Origin: Dyadobacter endophyticus
GTDB taxonomy: Bacteria; Bacteroidota; Bacteroidia; Cytophagales; Spirosomataceae
Length of the DNA: 64,000 nucleotides
NCBI RefSeq assembly: GCF_014641595.1
Contig: NZ_BMIA01000004.1
Coordinates: forward strand, 62,001 to 126,000
Direction: 5' to 3'
Numbering within the stretch: position 1 is the stretch's first letter; the number at the start of each line of letters is the position of its first letter. A program made the position numbers and the translations under genes. Under the pieces are notes generated by a model that ran no database searches, had not been told where the DNA came from, and was given only the letters and a program-made list of their open reading frames with translations. This document shows, piece by piece, positions 59,972 to 64,000 of this stretch.

Positions 59972-62900
59972 ATGAAAACCAAAACAGGTATGGGCATTTT
60001 TACGAGTGAAAAAAAAGTTTTTCAATTCCTTTGCATGATGATGAAACAACTCTTCATTGCCATGTTCGCAGCCGGGCTAAGCTATGCGTCTCCAACGTAT
60101 TCGCAGGAGCTGCTCAAACAACGTATATCTATAAGCGTTAAGAATGCTTCACTGAAAACCGTCCTGAAAAATATCGAACAACAGGGCGATCTTTCCTTCT
60201 CCTATCAAAAGCAGGTGATCGCCACCGAGGAGAAGATCAGCCTGGAAGCGAAGAACGAATTGCTGGAAGATCTTCTGAAACGGGTGCTTTCACCGAGAAA
60301 CATCATTTACCAGGTTGTGAAGAGCAATCAGATCATCCTTTCCAGGACGCCGGATGAAGGAAAAGGGCCAACCGGGATGCTGCCTGTTAATGTGGGCGAG
60401 CCGCTCATGGAAAAGCAAATAGCCGGAAAGATTACCGATGAAAAAGGGGAAGGACTGCCCGGGGTAAGCGTCGTATTGAAAGGGACGCAAAAAGGAACGA
60501 CCTCGGAGGCCGACGGCACTTACCGCCTCGCCATTCCGGACAACGATGCGGTCCTGATCTTCTCTTTCGTGGGTTACATTTCCGACGAGCGGCAGGTAGG
60601 GGCACAATCGATTATGAATGTGGTACTTAAAGTCGATAACAAGGCGCTGGAAGAAGTGGTGGTGACGGCTTACGGACAGAAACAGCGCAAGGAAGCGGTG
60701 GTGGGCGCGGTGACGACGATCCGTCCGGGCGAACTGAAAATCCCTGCGAGTAACCTCACGACAGCCATCGCGGGCCGTCTCTCCGGAGTGATCGGCTACC
60801 AGCGGAGCGGCGAACCGGGTGTTGACAATGCGACGTTTTTTATCCGCGGGATTACTACATTCGGATACAACAATTCACCGCTGATACTGGTCGACAACGT
60901 GGAGCTGACCGTAACGGACCTGGCCAGGCTGCAACCCGACGATATTGAAAGCTTTTCTATCCTGAAAGACGCCAGTGCCACAGCCTTGTACGGGGCACGG
61001 GGTGCGAACGGGGTCGTGTATGTGACCACCAAGCAGGGGAAAGCGGGGAAGGCGAAGATCAACTTCCGTATCGAAAATTCGGTTTCCATGCCGACCCAGA
61101 ATGTGGAACTGGCCGATCCGATCACTTACATGAAATTGTATAATGAGGCCCAGCTCACGCGCGACCCGCTCGCGGCGATCAAATATCCGCAAAACCAGAT
61201 CGAAAATACCGGCAAGGGCAAGAATCCATACGTATATCCTTCGACCGACTGGCGCGATGTGCTTTTTAAAAAGTACACCCAGAACCGCCGCGCGAACCTT
61301 AGCGTATCGGGTGGGGGAGAAGTGGCCCAGTATTACGTGGCGACCTCATTCAGCAACGACAATGGTATGCTGAAAGTGGACAAGATGAATAATTTCAACA
61401 ATAACGTCAAGCTCAACAGCTACTCGGTCCGCTCCAACGTCAATATCAACCTAAGCCCGCAAACACAGCTGATCGTGCGATTGTACGGGAATTTCGATGA
61501 TTACAACGGCCCGATCGACGGAGGCTCGGGCATTTACCAGAAAGCGTTGAAAACCAGTCCCACATCCTATCCGGCCTACTATGCACCCGACAAAGCCAAC
61601 GAGGCCACCGACCATATTCTCTTCGGGAACTTTGACCTCGGACAATACCTGAATCCTTACGCGGATATGGTGAAAGGGTATAAGCAATATTCAAGGTCCA
61701 AAATGCTGACGCAGCTGGAACTGACCCAAAAGCTCGATTTCGTTACCAAAGGGCTTAGCGTCAGAGGTTTGGCGAATATCAATCGGTCGTCGTATTTCGA
61801 TGTTACCAGGGCCTACAACCCCTATTTTTACAACGCCGGCTCGTACGACAAGCAAACGGACACCTACACGCTCAACTGGCTTAACCAGCAGACTAGCAAT
61901 GAGTTCTTCAATGAGCCCGCCACGGAATACCTGAACTACAAACCCGGTGCGAAAAACCTGGAAAGCTTTCTTTACCTGCAAGGTACACTGGATTATTCAA
62001 GGGTTTTCCGCGAGGTACATTCACTGAATGCCACAGTGGTGACGACCTTGCAGCAGAGCCTGAAAGACAATTCGAGCGCGGGGCAAGTGCAATCCCTGCA
62101 ACAATCGCTACCGAGCAGGAACACGGGTGTTTCAGGGCGTTTGTCCTATTCGTTCGATAACCGGTATTTTGCGGAATTCAACTTCGGTTATAACGGCTCG
62201 GAGCGCTTTCACAGGAGCAAGCAGTTCGGCTTTTTCCCGACTATCGGCGGGGCCTGGGTGATATCGAACGAGGGTTTCTGGAAACCAATGGAACACTTCA
62301 TCAACAAATTGAAAATACGCAGTTCTTACGGCCTAGTGGGTAACGATGCCATCGGAAGGCCCGATCAGCGTTTCTTTTTCCTTTCGGAGGTTGACCTGAA
62401 CAATCAGAACAGGGGGGCGTCTTTCGGGTACAATTCAGGAATTACCCGTAATGGCGTGTCGATCAGCCGGTATGAAAACAAGGATATTACCTGGGAAACC
62501 TCCCATCAGACCAACCTCGGATTGGAATTCTCCATTCTTCAGAAACTGAATGTCATTGCCGAGATCTACAAACAGCGGCGTTCCAATATCCTCATGGAAA
62601 GGGCTTCGATCCCCAGCACAATGGGGCTATCGGTTATTCCGTCGGCGAATGTGGGAGAGGCGAAATCAAAAGGATTTGACCTTGCGGTGGATTTTAACCA
62701 GAATTTCAAAAACGGGGCCTGGCTGGTAGCAAGGGGAAACCTGACAATGGCCCGGACAGTGTTCTCTATTTTTGAAGAGCCGGACTATAAAGACCGTTAT
62801 CTGTCAAGGATAGGGCAATCGATCAATCAGCCCAGAGGATTGATTGCCGAGCGGCTCTTTATCGATGAAAACGATGTAAAGAACTCGCCCCGCCAGAACT

Positions 62901-63526
62901 TCGGGGTGTATGGGGCCGGGGATATCAAATACCGGGATATTAACCGGGACGGGCAGATTACCAATGCGGATTTTGTGGCAATAGGCCACCCCGAAACACC
63001 TGAAATTACCTATGGGTTTGGCCTTTCGGCCGGGCGCGGACAATTTGATCTTTCGCTCTTTTTTCAAGGCCTGGGACGGGAATCGTTTTTTATCAATCCC
63101 GTCGCTTCCGCTCCCTTTATCAATTACAGCAGCGACAACAATGGAAACGCGCTTTTTCCGGCCAACCTCATCGGTGAAAATGCTTTGCTGAAAGCATTTG
63201 CGGACAGCCACTGGTCGGAAGAGAACCGTAACATTTATGCGATTTGGCCCAGAATGTCGACCGTAGAAAACCAAAACAATTCGCAGCGGAGCACCTGGTT
63301 CATGCGCGACGGGTCATTCATCCGCCTGAAAACGCTGGAAGCAGGATATACCGTCAAGGGGCGTTTTCTGGAAAAGCTGAAACTGACCAATTTTCGGGTC
63401 TATTTCAACGGGACGAATTTGCTGACATTCAGTAAGTTCAAGCTGTGGGATCCCGAAATGGGAGGAAATGGCTTGGGTTACCCGGTCCAGAAGGTTTTCA
63501 ATATCGGTTTGAATATGAATTTCTAA
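59972..63526 (+). CDS. SusC-family TonB-dependent receptor with STN signalling domain
   Basis: About 1,184 residues from the ATG at 59972; the frame is open back to 59849 but that part has no family similarity. The sequence MKTKTGMGIFTSEKKVFQFLCMMMKQLFIAMFAAGLSYASPTYSQ serves as signal region. The STN domain follows (ISISVKNASLKTVLKNIEQQGDLSFSYQK to NIIYQVVKSNQIIL), then a carboxypeptidase-D-like domain, the EEVVVTAYGQKQRKEAV segment, a plug with FIRGITTFGYNNSPLILVDN and DASATALYGARGANGVVYVTTK, and a barrel ending IGLNMNF. Its partners are the ECF sigma and FecR genes upstream and a SusD gene 11 bases downstream. Confidence 0.95.
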   Translation: MKTKTGMGIFTSEKKVFQFLCMMMKQLFIAMFAAGLSYASPTYSQELLKQRISISVKNASLKTVLKNIEQQGDLSFSYQKQVIATEEKISLEAKNELLEDLLKRVLSPRNIIYQVVKSNQIILSRTPDEGKGPTGMLPVNVGEPLMEKQIAGKITDEKGEGLPGVSVVLKGTQKGTTSEADGTYRLAIPDNDAVLIFSFVGYISDERQVGAQSIMNVVLKVDNKALEEVVVTAYGQKQRKEAVVGAVTTIRPGELKIPASNLTTAIAGRLSGVIGYQRSGEPGVDNATFFIRGITTFGYNNSPLILVDNVELTVTDLARLQPDDIESFSILKDASATALYGARGANGVVYVTTKQGKAGKAKINFRIENSVSMPTQNVELADPITYMKLYNEAQLTRDPLAAIKYPQNQIENTGKGKNPYVYPSTDWRDVLFKKYTQNRRANLSVSGGGEVAQYYVATSFSNDNGMLKVDKMNNFNNNVKLNSYSVRSNVNINLSPQTQLIVRLYGNFDDYNGPIDGGSGIYQKALKTSPTSYPAYYAPDKANEATDHILFGNFDLGQYLNPYADMVKGYKQYSRSKMLTQLELTQKLDFVTKGLSVRGLANINRSSYFDVTRAYNPYFYNAGSYDKQTDTYTLNWLNQQTSNEFFNEPATEYLNYKPGAKNLESFLYLQGTLDYSRVFREVHSLNATVVTTLQQSLKDNSSAGQVQSLQQSLPSRNTGVSGRLSYSFDNRYFAEFNFGYNGSERFHRSKQFGFFPTIGGAWVISNEGFWKPMEHFINKLKIRSSYGLVGNDAIGRPDQRFFFLSEVDLNNQNRGASFGYNSGITRNGVSISRYENKDITWETSHQTNLGLEFSILQKLNVIAEIYKQRRSNILMERASIPSTMGLSVIPSANVGEAKSKGFDLAVDFNQNFKNGAWLVARGNLTMARTVFSIFEEPDYKDRYLSRIGQSINQPRGLIAERLFIDENDVKNSPRQNFGVYGAGDIKYRDINRDGQITNADFVAIGHPETPEITYGFGLSAGRGQFDLSLFFQGLGRESFFINPVASAPFINYSSDNNGNALFPANLIGENALLKAFADSHWSEENRNIYAIWPRMSTVENQNNSQRSTWFMRDGSFIRLKTLEAGYTVKGRFLEKLKLTNFRVYFNGTNLLTFSKFKLWDPEMGGNGLGYPVQKVFNIGLNMNF

Positions 63527-63536
63527 GCAACCTACT

Positions 63537-64000
63537 ATGAAATTACTGTACAACAGTCTTTGCCTTGCCGCCTTGCTCGTGCTGACCACCGCGGGCTGCC
63601 GGAAATACCTCGATATTGTCCCGGATAACGTCGCGACGATCGATAATGCATTCAAAATGCGTGCGGATGCGGAAAAGTACCTCTACACCTGCTATAATAA
63701 TCTTCCGCAATTCGGTAACGAAGGGGCCGATCCCGGTTTTATGACGGGCGACGAATTTGCGACCGTGTACCCGGTGCTGGGGAATATCAATGGTAACCTT
63801 TACCGGATTGCAAGAGGTGAGCAGAACATCGTTTCACCTATTGCCAACTATTGGGACAGCAAATATTTCCAGGCGCTACGCGAATGCAATATATTTCTGG
63901 AAAACGTCGACAAAGTCCGCGACCTCACCGATTTTGAGAAGAAACGATGGGTGGCAGAAGTGAAATTCCTGAAAGCCTATTACCATTATTACCTGGTACG
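63537..64000 (+). CDS. SusD/RagB-family lipoprotein, cut by the window end
   Basis: Starts at 63537 and runs open to the last base. The 154 visible residues begin with a lipoprotein signal peptide (MKLLYNSLCLAALLVLTTAGC, C21), followed by the SusD N-terminal pattern: RKYLDIVPDNVATIDNAFKMRADAEKYLYTCYNNLP and RWVAEVKFLKAYYHYYLVR. It lies 11 bases after the STN-type SusC gene and should be its surface partner. The C-terminal three quarters and any enzyme gene of the locus lie outside the window. Confidence 0.9.
   Translation, partial: MKLLYNSLCLAALLVLTTAGCRKYLDIVPDNVATIDNAFKMRADAEKYLYTCYNNLPQFGNEGADPGFMTGDEFATVYPVLGNINGNLYRIARGEQNIVSPIANYWDSKYFQALRECNIFLENVDKVRDLTDFEKKRWVAEVKFLKAYYHYYLV

Noticed and set aside
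1-64000. CRISPR arrays, tRNA or rRNA genes, insertion sequences, phage genes
   Set aside because: No regularly spaced repeats, cloverleaf-like sequences with conserved loops, transposase, integrase or phage structural motifs were seen.

Overview
The window reads as a chromosomal segment of a Bacteroidota (Bacteroidetes) bacterium, most likely a Cytophagales member resembling Dyadobacter or its relatives. The genus is an inference. The phylum rests on four SusC/SusD-type receptor/lipoprotein pairs (the last cut by the window edge), FecI/FecR-type sigma/anti-sigma pairs, type IX secretion (T9SS) C-terminal sorting domains, AraC proteins with membrane domains, and promoters of the TTG...TAnnTTTG type. 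I see no tRNA, rRNA, CRISPR array, insertion sequence or prophage.

Layout. 1-4775: an orphan SusC/SusD pair behind a TAnnTTTG promoter. 4780-4860: an intergenic inverted-repeat element. 4900-9867: a tightly packed plus-strand operon for sulfate-group chemistry (lipoprotein aryl-sulfate sulfotransferase, ChrA-family transporter, PAPS-type sulfotransferase, CysQ phosphatase, CysC APS kinase). It is followed directly by a wrecked GH92 glycosidase gene (9900-11822). 11943-14021: TetR regulator, GAPDH and a DUF1348 protein, with matching palindromes in front of tetR and of gap. 14231-15279: RidA-family and Crp/Fnr-family genes on the minus strand with two identical CRP-like palindromes between them. 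15427-20824: a T9SS-exported protein, a Pif1-like helicase with an HRDC-like C-terminus, and a ketopantoate-reductase-like enzyme.

21013-34120: a polysaccharide utilization locus under an ECF sigma/FecR pair, with an STN-domain SusC, a SusD and a 1,871-residue secreted mosaic enzyme (alginate-lyase fold, four FN3 domains, LamG, discoidin-like, two CBM3 and a T9SS tail). 34254-37033: a CrtO-like membrane protein, a group II truncated haemoglobin and a soluble histidine kinase. 37041-48974 (minus strand): a starch/maltodextrin-type locus made of SusC, SusD, SusE, a GH13 amylase and a PQQ-type propeller protein, followed by a separate outer-membrane channel. The gene upstream of this SusC encodes an unusual regulator: signal peptide, two CBM20/48-like starch-binding modules, about seven membrane helices and an AraC DNA-binding domain. 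49027-55646: a second membrane AraC protein, an S41 peptidase, a MacB/FtsX-type permease and a serine hydrolase. 55859-57631: a BspA-type repeat surface protein with a T9SS tail. 57832-64000: a second ECF sigma/FecR/STN-SusC/SusD set that runs off the window.

Together this is a carbohydrate-scavenging surface repertoire with two regulatory styles: trans-envelope FecI/FecR signalling through STN-type SusC receptors, and one-component membrane AraC sensing for starch. The sulfation operon is the least routine metabolic unit, and the CBM-7TM-AraC regulator is the least routine protein architecture.
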